The notes beneath the pieces were generated by a model. The model was not told where the DNA came from and did no database searches. It saw only the letters and a program-made list of their open reading frames with translations. From Candidatus Nomurabacteria bacterium (GTDB lineage: Bacteria; Patescibacteriota; Minisyncoccia; Phycocordibacterales; UBA10002), in assembly GCA_943354745.1 (NCBI GenBank), contig CALRDB010000001.1, positions 1 through 64,000 on the forward strand: DNA of 64,000 nucleotides, read 5' to 3'. This document shows, piece by piece, positions 40,913 to 49,058 of this stretch; positions within the stretch are counted from its first letter, which is position 1, and each line of letters starts with the position of its first letter. Made by a program: the position numbers and the translations under genes.

Positions 40913-42094
40913 ATGCGTGTCTGCATTATTACAACGAAGTATAACTTCAAGACCTCTGGTGGTTCCGTCGGTGATATTGATTTGCGCGCGCGAGTTCTCA
41001 CCAGCCTCGGTCATAAAGTTACGGTCGTCAGTGCGTTTTCAAAATTCAATAGCGACCTTCCCGAGTTTCCCTATCGTTTCCTGGCGGATGAGATTGGAAG
41101 CGCAGGCCTTCTTGGTATACAAATAGGGATATACCGTCTCCTTAAGAAATACGAATACGAGGTAGACATTTTCCATGTGGATGGGCAAGTGTTTCTCTAC
41201 GGCGCTGGTCTGTATCGCCTTCTTGGGGGGAAGGCGAAGGTTCTTGGGTTTTTTAATCACTGGCCGAATGCTTGGGCCGATGAGACGGTGGGAGTTACTC
41301 AGAGGATAATTCCGATGTTGCGACCGATTAAGGCGATCAAGAAGCGAGTACGTTTTTTTCTTGAGCGATGGTTTGGGGTCCCCCTTGCCAACTATATGGA
41401 TGTTATTATCTACAATACGCCCCCGCTTGCAGCAAAATTCATGAGTTTCGGATTCAAGAAAGGAGATATACTTCCGGACTTTGTTGATACCGAAGGATTG
41501 CGCAAGCAAGAGGATATGGATGTGGAAAAGATTCTCTCCCGGCAAAATCCTTCCGGAGGAATTATCACCTTATTATGTGCCGGTAGGATGTTGCCGGAAA
41601 AAGGGTTTGATATGGTTGTCCGCGCGTTTGCTCAGATTCCTCATAAAGAGAAGTACCGAGTTATTTTAAGTGGTACGGGACCGGAATTCAATTCTCTTAA
41701 AAAACTTATTTCCGACACACATCTTGAGGCGTTCTTTCAGATGCCTGGTTGGGTGGAAAGGAAGACGTTGCTTGGTTTTTTTCGTAAAGCACAAGTTTTC
41801 ATCTTTCCGAATTGGTGGCCGGAGTACGGAGCGATAGTTCTCGAGGAAGCGATGTCGTTCGGTTTGGCTAGCATTATCCCAAGCGGGGGGGCCCTTGAAT
41901 GGCTTTCCGGGGGGACCGCCCGTACTTTTAAAAACAGCAGTGTAGATGATCTGGCTCGAGTGATTCAAACCCTCGGAGACAATGTCGGCTTAAGAATTAC
42001 TACAGCCCAAAACGGATTTAAGCACAGTGCCTCACTTGATTATCGGATTCTTGGAGTAAGACTAGAGAAGATACTCCAGTCATCTGTGGCTTAA
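40913..42094 (+). CDS. Glycosyltransferase family 4 with IS-altered C-terminus
   Basis: A 393-residue GT-B enzyme. CIITTKYNFKTSGGSVGDIDLRARVLTSLGHKV is the acceptor-side loop; TLLCAGRMLPEKGFDMVVRAF, YRVILSGTGPEFNSLKKL and IFPNWWPEYGAIVLEEAMSFGLASIIPSGGALEWL with the E-x7-E pair follow. The last residues QSSVA and the stop are partly supplied by an inserted element that begins at 42088. Joining the left flank to the sequence after the right target repeat restores a frame ending QSSVALGSHT, so the insertion removed a short tail that is unlikely to be essential. It follows the cupin gene by 12 bp. Confidence 0.9.
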   Translation: MRVCIITTKYNFKTSGGSVGDIDLRARVLTSLGHKVTVVSAFSKFNSDLPEFPYRFLADEIGSAGLLGIQIGIYRLLKKYEYEVDIFHVDGQVFLYGAGLYRLLGGKAKVLGFFNHWPNAWADETVGVTQRIIPMLRPIKAIKKRVRFFLERWFGVPLANYMDVIIYNTPPLAAKFMSFGFKKGDILPDFVDTEGLRKQEDMDVEKILSRQNPSGGIITLLCAGRMLPEKGFDMVVRAFAQIPHKEKYRVILSGTGPEFNSLKKLISDTHLEAFFQMPGWVERKTLLGFFRKAQVFIFPNWWPEYGAIVLEEAMSFGLASIIPSGGALEWLSGGTARTFKNSSVDDLARVIQTLGDNVGLRITTAQNGFKHSASLDYRILGVRLEKILQSSVA

Positions 42095-42680
42095 TGGTAC
42101 TTTTGTAAGGCTACAAGGCTCCGCCAAGTAATGTTTTAACCATCTTCATTTTTTGATCACGGGACAAACCCGCATGTACGGCGATTGAGTTCTTGATTTT
42201 CGTAAATGAACCGTCAAGTGAATTGGTGGTATTTGGGATATTGAGTTCGGGGTAACGTTCAAACGTGAACAAATACGGCAGATGCCGTTTAATGCTGTCC
42301 CTCGCGCTCCGTAGTTTTCGGTGCGTGTAGGTGTATCGGTTACTTTTTTCATTCAAACTCTTTTCTTTCAGGAACGTCTCCCACTTTTCCGAACGATGAT
42401 AGTTTCTCGTTAGTGTCGCTACGGTTGCGTACTGAAAACAAAAATCAAACCAGAGCTTCTTTCTGATTCGAGAGAGGATATCCTTCTTCTTGGTTACTTG
42501 AAATTGAGTGTTGCACCGGAGGCATTTGTATCCTTGTATACCTCGAAAAAATCCATTCTTTTTTACCAACAACGCCTCACAGCGAGGGCAGGAAATCGTT
42601 TTTTTTGCTCATGCTATTCAAATTACGGCTTACTAAAAGCCTATGTTAGCATTCCAGCCTTACAAAAGTACCATTAAGCC
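42088..42680. mobile_element. 593-bp insertion sequence derivative with perfect terminal inverted repeats
   Basis: Two exact 25-bp inverted repeats mark the ends: left 42088-42112 beginning GGCTTAATGGTA, right 42656-42680. The element is flanked by an 8-bp direct repeat TCATCTGT (42080-42087 and 42681-42688), the target duplication. GG ends, 8-bp duplications and a zinc-ribbon transposase fit the IS1595/IS1-like group, but the length is below that of complete members. The single gene on the minus strand lacks the central catalytic part, so this is probably a non-autonomous deletion derivative moved by a complete copy elsewhere. Exact repeats point to a recent insertion. Confidence 0.85.
42111..42612 (-). 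pseudogene. Truncated, frameshifted transposase
   Basis: On the minus strand an ATG at 42612 reads MSKK into a run of eight As (42599-42606) and then runs out of frame to a TGA. Shifting one base gives TISCPRCEALLVKKNGFF, a zinc ribbon completed by YKCLRCNTQF, and then continues to the end. The C-terminal block YTHRKLRSARDSIKRHL ... IPNTTNSLDGSFTKIK is typical of full-length transposases, but the roughly 150 residues that carry the DDE catalytic core between ribbon and C-terminus are absent. The A8 run could be read through by slippage, but without the catalytic core the protein should be inactive. Its stop overlaps the left inverted repeat. Confidence 0.7.
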
Positions 42681-42736
42681 TCATCTGTTGCCTTGGGCTC
42701 ACACACCTAAACGGGTAGTGCTTCTGGCTCGTGGAA

Positions 42737-44239
42737 CTATAAATATGCTTTTTGCGCAATGAGGTCAGCAAGAGGCTCTAGTTCATGGGCACGCTTTTTG
42801 AGTGTTGAACCACCTTCGATATCCCAGATTTGAACGAGGTCAACGTCGACACTAGCCTTGAACACGGCGGTTAAGTAGTCAGTTAATTCTCTTTCGTTAT
42901 GGATGAATGTTGCTAGATGTTCTTTTATTGTCTCGGCAAGAAATTCTGGCGCGATGCATTTTCGAGCCATCGATAGTTTATTGTAGGGAACATCGCCGAA
43001 AGTGATAACTGGCTTTTTAAATAGGAGTGCTTCCCAGCCGACGCTGCTTGAGATTGTAATAATCAATTTAGCCCGTGCAATCAAATCATAACTGACGACC
43101 GTGGGGGATAGCAGTCTTACGTTGGGAATCTTCTTTAGTTCCTTGTAGTATCTGCGGGATCGTTTCCCGTACATGGTTGGGTGTTCTTTCACACACAACA
43201 CGTAATCGATCGGTAGCGACTTGGCGATTTGCCTAGCCAGCCATAGCTGATCGGTATAAAACGGGGCGAAAAGAGCAGTGGAATTTTCGGGTTCAAGTTG
43301 AAGCGGGTAGAATACGAAATTCTGATCCAAAGTAAGGGTGTCGTATAAATCATCAAAACCAATAAATACGCGCACCTTCTGTCTTATTTTATCGATAAAA
43401 AAATGCCACGGCGTTATTGTACTATAGTCGCCACGTTCGGCGCCGGCCAGGTATTGGTAGGTACTAACAAAAAGCCACTGAATCGAACGCCAGAAATTTC
43501 GGGGCAAAAGAAAGCTAAATTGACGTTTCCTGTTTATGGCTCGAGTGTTGGGCGATTCACCCAACGTATAGGGGAAAGGGCTCTTTCGAAAACGCTGTAA
43601 AAATTTTTCTGCTTCCTCGCGTTCCTTTGGGAAGTCCATTCCCCGATTTTTTATCTTTTCAAAGAATTCATCCACGTCCGATAACGTTTTGTAGTCGTCA
43701 GTTATCGAATGTTTTGTTCCGATTCGAGTAAGAGTGATGATTTGTATCGGAATGTTCCGCTTTTTGGCGATGCTGTACAGCAGGTAGCTACTTAGCGAAC
43801 ATACAATAGAGAAAATAAGTACATCGGGTTTTTCTTCATCAAGGAACTTGAGCACCGCTTTAGCCGTGCGCTGTAATATTTGTAGCATTTCTTCGTGGGA
43901 GTATTTCGGTGTATCGTGAGGATATTGGCGCACATGCTGACCGTGGCGGATAATGCGGTCAACTTCAATATGTGGCCACAGGTAGGGAATGCCGTAGTCT
44001 TTTTCCAACTGTTTGAGGAATGCCCAATCGATTATTTCGTCTTTGTAATTTCGCAAAACATCTTCTTCTAAGACGAGTTGTGTGTAAGAAATCTCCTTCT
44101 GTTGATTCAGAAAATCAAAGCTCCGGCGCGTCTGCACGAAACCACAGAATTTTGCGGTTGGATGTTTGTGGTAGATTGAACAGGCGAGTGAGTGCGCGAT
44201 GAGTGCAAATCGCCGTTGCATGAAAAAGCAAAGTTTCAT
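42737..44239 (-). CDS. KpsS/KpsC-like capsule polysaccharide glycosyltransferase homologue
   Basis: A 500-residue GT-B-like protein. The C-terminal half reads FVFYPLQLEPENSTALFAPFYTDQLWLARQIAKSLP, then YVLCVKEHPTMYGKRSRRYYKELKKIPNVRLLSP, and IITISSSVGWEALLFKKPVITFGDVPYN. K-E-H-P, the S-S-V-G-W-E-A-L loop and P-V-I-x-F-G are shared with Capsule_synth (KpsS/KpsC) proteins and with the + strand gene at 57153. KpsS/C add Kdo to a lipid; relatives may transfer other 2-keto acids such as nonulosonic acids, which are made next door. It stands alone on the minus strand. Confidence 0.72.
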   Translation of the reverse strand: MKLCFFMQRRFALIAHSLACSIYHKHPTAKFCGFVQTRRSFDFLNQQKEISYTQLVLEEDVLRNYKDEIIDWAFLKQLEKDYGIPYLWPHIEVDRIIRHGQHVRQYPHDTPKYSHEEMLQILQRTAKAVLKFLDEEKPDVLIFSIVCSLSSYLLYSIAKKRNIPIQIITLTRIGTKHSITDDYKTLSDVDEFFEKIKNRGMDFPKEREEAEKFLQRFRKSPFPYTLGESPNTRAINRKRQFSFLLPRNFWRSIQWLFVSTYQYLAGAERGDYSTITPWHFFIDKIRQKVRVFIGFDDLYDTLTLDQNFVFYPLQLEPENSTALFAPFYTDQLWLARQIAKSLPIDYVLCVKEHPTMYGKRSRRYYKELKKIPNVRLLSPTVVSYDLIARAKLIITISSSVGWEALLFKKPVITFGDVPYNKLSMARKCIAPEFLAETIKEHLATFIHNERELTDYLTAVFKASVDVDLVQIWDIEGGSTLKKRAHELEPLADLIAQKAYL

Positions 44240-44331
44240 TTTTGGAAATCCTTATAAAACATTGTATGCTAGTATCAGGTTGACTGTATATCAAACTGTT
44301 CCAGCAGTCAAAAAGTTCTGCTGGCCAGGGG

Positions 44332-44360
44332 TTAAAACAAGCCATTATTCACTCTAAAAT
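44332..44360 (+). promoter_or_regulatory. Weak promoter candidate upstream of the nonulosonic acid region
   Basis: TTAAAA (44332-44337), 17 nt and TAAAAT (44355-44360), 9 nt before the ATG of the methyltransferase. The divergent intergenic region also holds a hairpin CCAGCAG/CTGCTGG (44301-44324). Confidence 0.4.
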
Positions 44361-44369
44361 ATACGAAAC

Positions 44370-45065
44370 ATGAACAAACATAGTAATTTCCACATAAAGA
44401 AAGATAACGTCTTCGAGGTCAAGGAACTATTCAAGGATATTTCTAAGTTGGTGAAGGTGAAGTACAGGAATAAAACGAGTGAGCTTGATATTTTGGATTT
44501 GGGTTGTGCGTCTGGCGAATTGGCCTACTTCCTCAAAAATGATTTGCAAAGCTCTGGAAAAGTGTGGGGTTTAGACATTTCTCGAGAATTGATAAAAAAC
44601 GCCAAACAACGCTTTGGCGGATCTAATGTAAAATTTTTTGCTGCAGACGCTTATAATTTTAAGACCGATGTAAAATTTGATGTGGTGACTATGACATCGG
44701 TTCTTTCTTATTTTGACGATCCTTTCCCAGCTATAAAGAATTTGCTCAATCTTTTAAAAGATGATGGTATCGCTGTAATATCCGGCATCTTTAATCCTTG
44801 GAATATAGACGTTAAGTTGAACTTTAGGGTTCAAGGTGACACAGGGTGGGAGAATTTTCATCAGTTTTCTCTAAGTCGTATTCAGAAATTTATAACTGAT
44901 GCCGGCTACGTCTGTAGGATTTCGGAACAGATTATGCCGTTTGATATTCCAATGAAGGAAAATCTTCTCAGATCCTGGACGGTAAACTTGGACGGTAACA
45001 GGTATATGATGAACGGGCTACAGTTGGCCTACAACATTCGTATACTTCAGATAACAAAAAAATAA
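44370..45065 (+). CDS. Class I SAM-dependent methyltransferase
   Basis: A 231-residue methyltransferase. ILDLGCASGELAYFLKNDL (about residues 40-58) is the SAM loop, GKVWGLDISRELIKNAKQRF motif I', FDVVTMTSVLSYFDDPFPAIKNLL motif II and LLKDDGIAVISGIFNPWNIDV motif III. It is richer in A and T than its neighbours, which may mean separate acquisition. It begins the last + strand run, 12 bp before the acyltransferase gene. Substrate unknown. Confidence 0.82.
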   Translation: MNKHSNFHIKKDNVFEVKELFKDISKLVKVKYRNKTSELDILDLGCASGELAYFLKNDLQSSGKVWGLDISRELIKNAKQRFGGSNVKFFAADAYNFKTDVKFDVVTMTSVLSYFDDPFPAIKNLLNLLKDDGIAVISGIFNPWNIDVKLNFRVQGDTGWENFHQFSLSRIQKFITDAGYVCRISEQIMPFDIPMKENLLRSWTVNLDGNRYMMNGLQLAYNIRILQITKK

Positions 45066-45077
45066 GAGAATATTTCT

Positions 45078-45626
45078 ATGTTTTTAAAAGAATGTATACA
45101 GCGGATTCGCTTTTGGCGTCGAGCTGACCGTATTGGTCCAGACATGCCGTGGACACACTGGCGACTCTTTTTTCCTTCAAGGATGAAGAATCTTTGTCAG
45201 AAAAGATTTCGTCACTTTGACCCGACTGCTGAAATACGCCCTGGTTCCTACATCCTCGCTTGTTCCAAGATAAGTATCGGTAAGCGCGTAGTTGTTCGTC
45301 CTGGCAGTGTATTTGAGGCCGATCCGCGAGAAGGTGAACACGGGATCACTATTGAGGATGATGTGCTTCTTTCTCCCGGAGTACACCTCTATGTGAATGA
45401 CCATGCGTTTGAAGATACAAGTATGCCAATCTTTGACCAAGATCATAAGCCATCTAAACCGATTACGATCAAACGAGGTTCGTGGATTGGTGCCAATGCT
45501 ATTATTTTGGCGGGAGTGACGATTGGAGAGAACAGTGTTGTGGGGGCGGGGAGTATCGTTACTAAAAATGTACCGCCTCGCGTTGTAGTGGCGGGTAGCC
45601 CCGCCAAGATTATACGTGTTCTGTAG
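45078..45626 (+). CDS. Left-handed beta-helix acyltransferase (hexapeptide family)
   Basis: A 182-residue acetyltransferase-type protein. Hexapeptide turns are seen in ISIGKRVVVRPGSVF, ITIEDDVLLSPGVHLYVNDHAF, ITIKRGSWIGANAIILAGVTIGENSVVGAGSIVTKNVPP, ending VAGSPAKIIRVL, the usual NodL/maltose-acetyltransferase end. The His in VNDHAF is the catalytic base. It probably acetylates a sugar hydroxyl or amine with acetyl-CoA. It lies directly before the HisF-like gene of the amidotransferase set, so a nonulosonic acid or its precursor is a likely target. Confidence 0.88.
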   Translation: MFLKECIQRIRFWRRADRIGPDMPWTHWRLFFPSRMKNLCQKRFRHFDPTAEIRPGSYILACSKISIGKRVVVRPGSVFEADPREGEHGITIEDDVLLSPGVHLYVNDHAFEDTSMPIFDQDHKPSKPITIKRGSWIGANAIILAGVTIGENSVVGAGSIVTKNVPPRVVVAGSPAKIIRVL

Positions 45627-45649
45627 TCTTCATCCTTTCTCGTTATCCA

Positions 45650-46411
45650 ATGAAAGATATCCGAATCATTCCACTTCTGCACATCAAGAGCGAGAACGTC
45701 GTTAAACCCGTGCATACCGAAGCTCTTCGGGTCGTGGGTTCTCCGAAGTCACTCTCGACACGCTATTACGCGGAAGGCGCCGACGAGCTCATTTATCTTG
45801 ATGTTGTCGCCAGTTTGTACCAGAGGAATTTTGATTTTGAGCTTTTGCGCAGTGTGACCGAGAATATATTTATTCCCGTGACAGTCGGTGGAGGCATCCG
45901 CTCAATTACCGATATAAACAATGCCTTGCGAGCCGGCGCGGATAAGGTGGCTATCAATACATACGCTGTACGCCACCCTGTCTTTCTTAAAGAAGCGGCA
46001 AAAGAATTCGGATCTCAATGCATAACGCTGTTCATCGAAGCAAAGCAACGTCCAGATGGTTCTTATGAAGTGTACACCGACGGTGGACGTGAGTGGACCG
46101 GTAGTGACGCAATCGAGTGGGCGAAGCAGGCGATCGATCTCGGAGTCGGTGAGATTCTTATATCCTCCATCGACCGCGACGGAACGAAGCGCGGGTATGA
46201 CGTAGAACTGATACGAAAAATAAGTACATTTGCCCCCATCCCCATCATTGCTCACGGTGGAGCCGGTACCAGCGAATCGATACGTGAAGTGATCTGTGAA
46301 GGAAAAGCGGACGCAGTAGCCGTTTCCTCGGTGTTTCACTACGGAGAACTCTCAATCCAGAATGTAAAACGATATTTGGTCGAACGGGGGATTGCGACAA
46401 GAGAAATATAG
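45650..46411 (+). CDS. hisF: HisF-like partner of a sugar amidotransferase (HisF2 type)
   Basis: A 253-residue TIM barrel clearly related to the cyclase subunit of imidazole-glycerol-phosphate synthase: PVTVGGGIRSITDINNALRAGADKVAINT, ILISSIDRDGTKRGYDVELI, PIIAHGGAGTSES and AVAVSSVFHYGE. The two catalytic Asp residues of true HisF are replaced: His11 (PLLHIKSENVVK) in place of Asp11 and Glu130 (LFIEAKQ) in place of Asp130. Thus it is unlikely to make histidine. HisF2 proteins in O-antigen clusters sit beside HisH and WbpG and help pass ammonia to the sugar amidotransferase; here hisH and wbpG follow directly. Confidence 0.9.
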   Translation: MKDIRIIPLLHIKSENVVKPVHTEALRVVGSPKSLSTRYYAEGADELIYLDVVASLYQRNFDFELLRSVTENIFIPVTVGGGIRSITDINNALRAGADKVAINTYAVRHPVFLKEAAKEFGSQCITLFIEAKQRPDGSYEVYTDGGREWTGSDAIEWAKQAIDLGVGEILISSIDRDGTKRGYDVELIRKISTFAPIPIIAHGGAGTSESIREVICEGKADAVAVSSVFHYGELSIQNVKRYLVERGIATREI

Positions 46412-46484
46412 ATATTGTTTTCTGCTGATTCGCGCACTTAGATTTCACGATTATTCAAGAAGCGGAAGAAAGTAAATACACAAC

Positions 46485-47120
46485 ATGAATCACCGAATAG
46501 TCATCATTGATTACGGAGTCGGCAATCTTTTCAGTTTGCAACGGGCCTTTCGCGCCGTTTCGGGTGAGGCTCTGATCGCGAGTGATGTTGATACGATATA
46601 CTCTGCGGACGCGCTGGTCCTTCCGGGGGTCGGGTCATTTGAAGCGGGTATGCGGGGACTGCGGCTCCGCGGGCTGATTGATGTTGTTAAAAATGCCGCT
46701 ACGAAGGGCACGCCTATACTCGGTATTTGTCTGGGCGCTCAACTGCTTCTTTCTGAGGGACATGAGTTCGGTGTGCATCAAGGACTCGATATTATTCCTG
46801 GGAAAGTACTTAAGTTTGAAGGACTGACGCAAAATGAAAAAATCCCGCATGTCGGTTGGAATAACATCTCCCCGCCTGAGGAAGTAACGTGGAAGGGGAC
46901 TGTGTTAGATCTCGTCGAGAAGGCTTCCAAAGTGTATTTCGTACACTCATATATCTTGGCACCGAGAAACAAAGAACATACATTCGGGTTAACAACTTAC
47001 GGTGGTAAAGAGTTCTGCTCGATAGTCAAGAAAGGTAAGATAATTGGGGTGCAGTTTCATCCTGAGAAAAGCGGAGAAACAGGACTGCGAATCATTAAAA
47101 ATTTTGTTTCAGCCTTGTAA
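46485..47120 (+). CDS. hisH: HisH-like glutaminase (HisH2 type)
   Basis: A 211-residue class I glutamine amidotransferase. IVIIDYGVGNLFSLQRAF opens the domain, LPGVGSFEAGMRGL follows, GICLGAQLLL holds the nucleophile Cys, and IGVQFHPEKSGETGLRII the catalytic His and Glu. It would release ammonia from glutamine. Beside the HisF-like gene without catalytic Asp residues and the WbpG-like gene, it most likely feeds the sugar amidotransferase and not histidine synthesis; no other his gene is in the window. Confidence 0.92.
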   Translation: MNHRIVIIDYGVGNLFSLQRAFRAVSGEALIASDVDTIYSADALVLPGVGSFEAGMRGLRLRGLIDVVKNAATKGTPILGICLGAQLLLSEGHEFGVHQGLDIIPGKVLKFEGLTQNEKIPHVGWNNISPPEEVTWKGTVLDLVEKASKVYFVHSYILAPRNKEHTFGLTTYGGKEFCSIVKKGKIIGVQFHPEKSGETGLRIIKNFVSAL

Positions 47121-47156
47121 TAAGTCGACCGGCTTTGGAGTTATAATGGATGCCAT

Positions 47157-48341
47157 ATGGTCGTTAAATTAGATAAACAACTTGGTGTACAACCGAAGGA
47201 GGTAACTTTTTGTACTCGGTGTGTTGTATCAAACCAGAGACCCCGCACTGTGTTTGATGCCGAGGGAGTTTGTAGTGCATGCAGATATGTGGAGCAAAAA
47301 CGTAGCCATATTGATTGGGAGAAACGGGAGCGGGAACTTCAGGCACTTTGTGACAAACATCGCTCAACAAATGGAGATTTCGACGTGATTGTGCCGTCGA
47401 GCGGCGGGAAGGATAGTGGATACACGGCCCATCTCCTTAAGGAGAAATATGGTATGCACCCGCTCTGTGTTACGTGGGCACCGTTTATCTACACCGATAT
47501 CGGCTGGAAGAATTTTCAGGATTTCGTGAAATCTGGATTTACGGTAATAAATTGCTTTCCAAACGGTGTCGTGCATCGAAAACTCGCGCGTGTCGCCTTT
47601 GAACAAAAAGGAGACGCGTGGGATCCGTTTACTTTCGGGCAGAAAGCGTACGCGTTTCATGTCGCGCTTAAATGGAAAATCCCGCTCATTTTTTACGGAG
47701 AAAATGGGGAAGTGGAATATGGCGGTTCGATGCAAAATGCCACTAAACCGTTTGAATCAGTTTCGGATTGGGAAGCACTCTACTTCAAAGGTTCCGGAAT
47801 CGATACACTGCTCAAAACCGGGGTTGACATGAACATTTTGTCAAAGGATGAAGCTAACGATCCTGTACTTAATCTGTACCGCCCTCCCGCGCTCCGCGAT
47901 ATCGAACAGCTTGGAGCCGAAATGCATTGGCTTTCGTATTACCGAAACTGGATACCGCAAGAGAATTTCTATTACGCGCAGAAACACACCGGTTTTACGG
48001 TGAATGAGGACGGCCGTTCAGAGGGTACCTATTCAAAGTACGCTAGCTTGGACGACAAAACGGACGGATTCCATTTTTATCTCGGTTTTATAAAATTCGG
48101 CCTGGGACGAGCAACAAGAGACGCTATGATGGAAATTCGTTCGGGGCATATCACAAGAGAGGAAGGGGTCGCGCTCGTGCGTCGTTTCGACGGCGAGTTT
48201 CCCAAGAAATATCTTAAGGATTTTTTGGAGTACCTCGGTATTACCGAGAAACATTTCTGGGAAGTTGTGGACTCGTACCGTCCTCCTCATCTATGGGAAA
48301 AGATCAATGGCGAATGGAAGCTTAAATATCAAGTAACATAA
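47157..48341 (+). CDS. wbpG: N-acetyl sugar amidotransferase (WbpG/PseA/LegA type)
   Basis: A 394-residue PP-loop enzyme. FCTRCVVSNQRPRTVFDAEGVCSACRY is the zinc site with four Cys, DVIVPSSGGKDSGYTAHLL the ATP PP-loop, and PLIFYGENGEVEYGGSM, LSYYRNWIPQENFYYA and KYASLDDKTDGFHFYLGFIKFG are diagnostic of the family. With HisH/HisF-type partners it replaces the acetamido oxygen of an N-acetyl group by ammonia and so forms an acetamidino group, as in PseA for pseudaminic acid and WbpG for a mannuronic acid derivative. TATAAT at 47142-47147 lies 9 nt before the ATG, without a good -35. The CMP-sugar synthetase gene follows after 3 bp. Confidence 0.93.
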   Translation: MVVKLDKQLGVQPKEVTFCTRCVVSNQRPRTVFDAEGVCSACRYVEQKRSHIDWEKRERELQALCDKHRSTNGDFDVIVPSSGGKDSGYTAHLLKEKYGMHPLCVTWAPFIYTDIGWKNFQDFVKSGFTVINCFPNGVVHRKLARVAFEQKGDAWDPFTFGQKAYAFHVALKWKIPLIFYGENGEVEYGGSMQNATKPFESVSDWEALYFKGSGIDTLLKTGVDMNILSKDEANDPVLNLYRPPALRDIEQLGAEMHWLSYYRNWIPQENFYYAQKHTGFTVNEDGRSEGTYSKYASLDDKTDGFHFYLGFIKFGLGRATRDAMMEIRSGHITREEGVALVRRFDGEFPKKYLKDFLEYLGITEKHFWEVVDSYRPPHLWEKINGEWKLKYQVT

Positions 48342-48344
48342 TAT

Positions 48345-49058
48345 ATGAACGTCCTTGCGTATATTCCAGCCCGTGGCGGGTCCAAACGAATCCCGAATAA
48401 AAACATTCGAGATTTTTGCGGCAAGCCACTTATCGCCTACGCTATCGAGCAAGGCAAGGCGCACCCGCGCGTCGACCGCGTGATAGTCGATACGGACGAT
48501 GAGGAAATCGCCACTGTCGCAAAAAAATATCAAGCCGACGTCCCGTTTTTGCGTCCCAAAGAACTTGCCACCGATACCGCACAGGCGTCCGACGCGCTTC
48601 TGTATCTTTTGGAACGGCTGAAAAAGGATGAAGGATATGAGCCGACGCATATTCTGCTCTTGCAAACCACCTCGCCCCTTCGTGAAATGCGCGATATCGA
48701 CGCCTGCTTCGAAATGATGGATAAAACGAATGCCGCGACGGTGCTTACGGTCGCCTCAACCCACCCCCGCATCTATTTCCTTGATTCCGAAAACCGCCTT
48801 ATTCTCGCCAATAAAGAGATACACGATTCAAGCAACATGCAGGCGTGGCCGAAAGGGTATCTCCTCAACGGCTGTTTTGTGTATATCATTACGGTTTCGG
48901 CGTTCCTACAAAATAAGAAAATCCTTGCGGACGATACCCGCGGAGTCGTTTGCGATAGGTGGCGCTCGGTGGACCTCGACGAACCGGAAGACTTTGTACT
49001 CGCAGAACTTTTGTATAAGCACAAGAAAGAAATAGAAGCTAACATAAAAAAAATATGA
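48345..49058 (+). CDS. neuA: CMP-nonulosonic acid cytidylyltransferase (NeuA/LegF family)
   Basis: A 237-residue CMP-sugar synthetase. YIPARGGSKRIPNKNIRDFCGKPLIAYAIEQ is the family signature, VDRVIVDTDDEEIATVAKKYQADVPFLRP follows, and ILLLQTTSPLREMRDIDACF gives the T-x-P-L-R loop. LNGCFVYIITVSAF and RWRSVDLDEPEDF complete it. It activates a nonulosonic acid with CTP. It lies between wbpG and a Gfo/Idh gene with an ATGA overlap, in a legionaminic-acid-like operon; the exact acid is inferred from the neighbours. Confidence 0.9.
   Translation: MNVLAYIPARGGSKRIPNKNIRDFCGKPLIAYAIEQGKAHPRVDRVIVDTDDEEIATVAKKYQADVPFLRPKELATDTAQASDALLYLLERLKKDEGYEPTHILLLQTTSPLREMRDIDACFEMMDKTNAATVLTVASTHPRIYFLDSENRLILANKEIHDSSNMQAWPKGYLLNGCFVYIITVSAFLQNKKILADDTRGVVCDRWRSVDLDEPEDFVLAELLYKHKKEIEANIKKI

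Noticed and set aside
45650..47120. Histidine biosynthesis operon from HisF and HisH homologues
   Set aside because: HisF lacks both catalytic Asp residues, no other his gene is present, and a WbpG-type gene follows.
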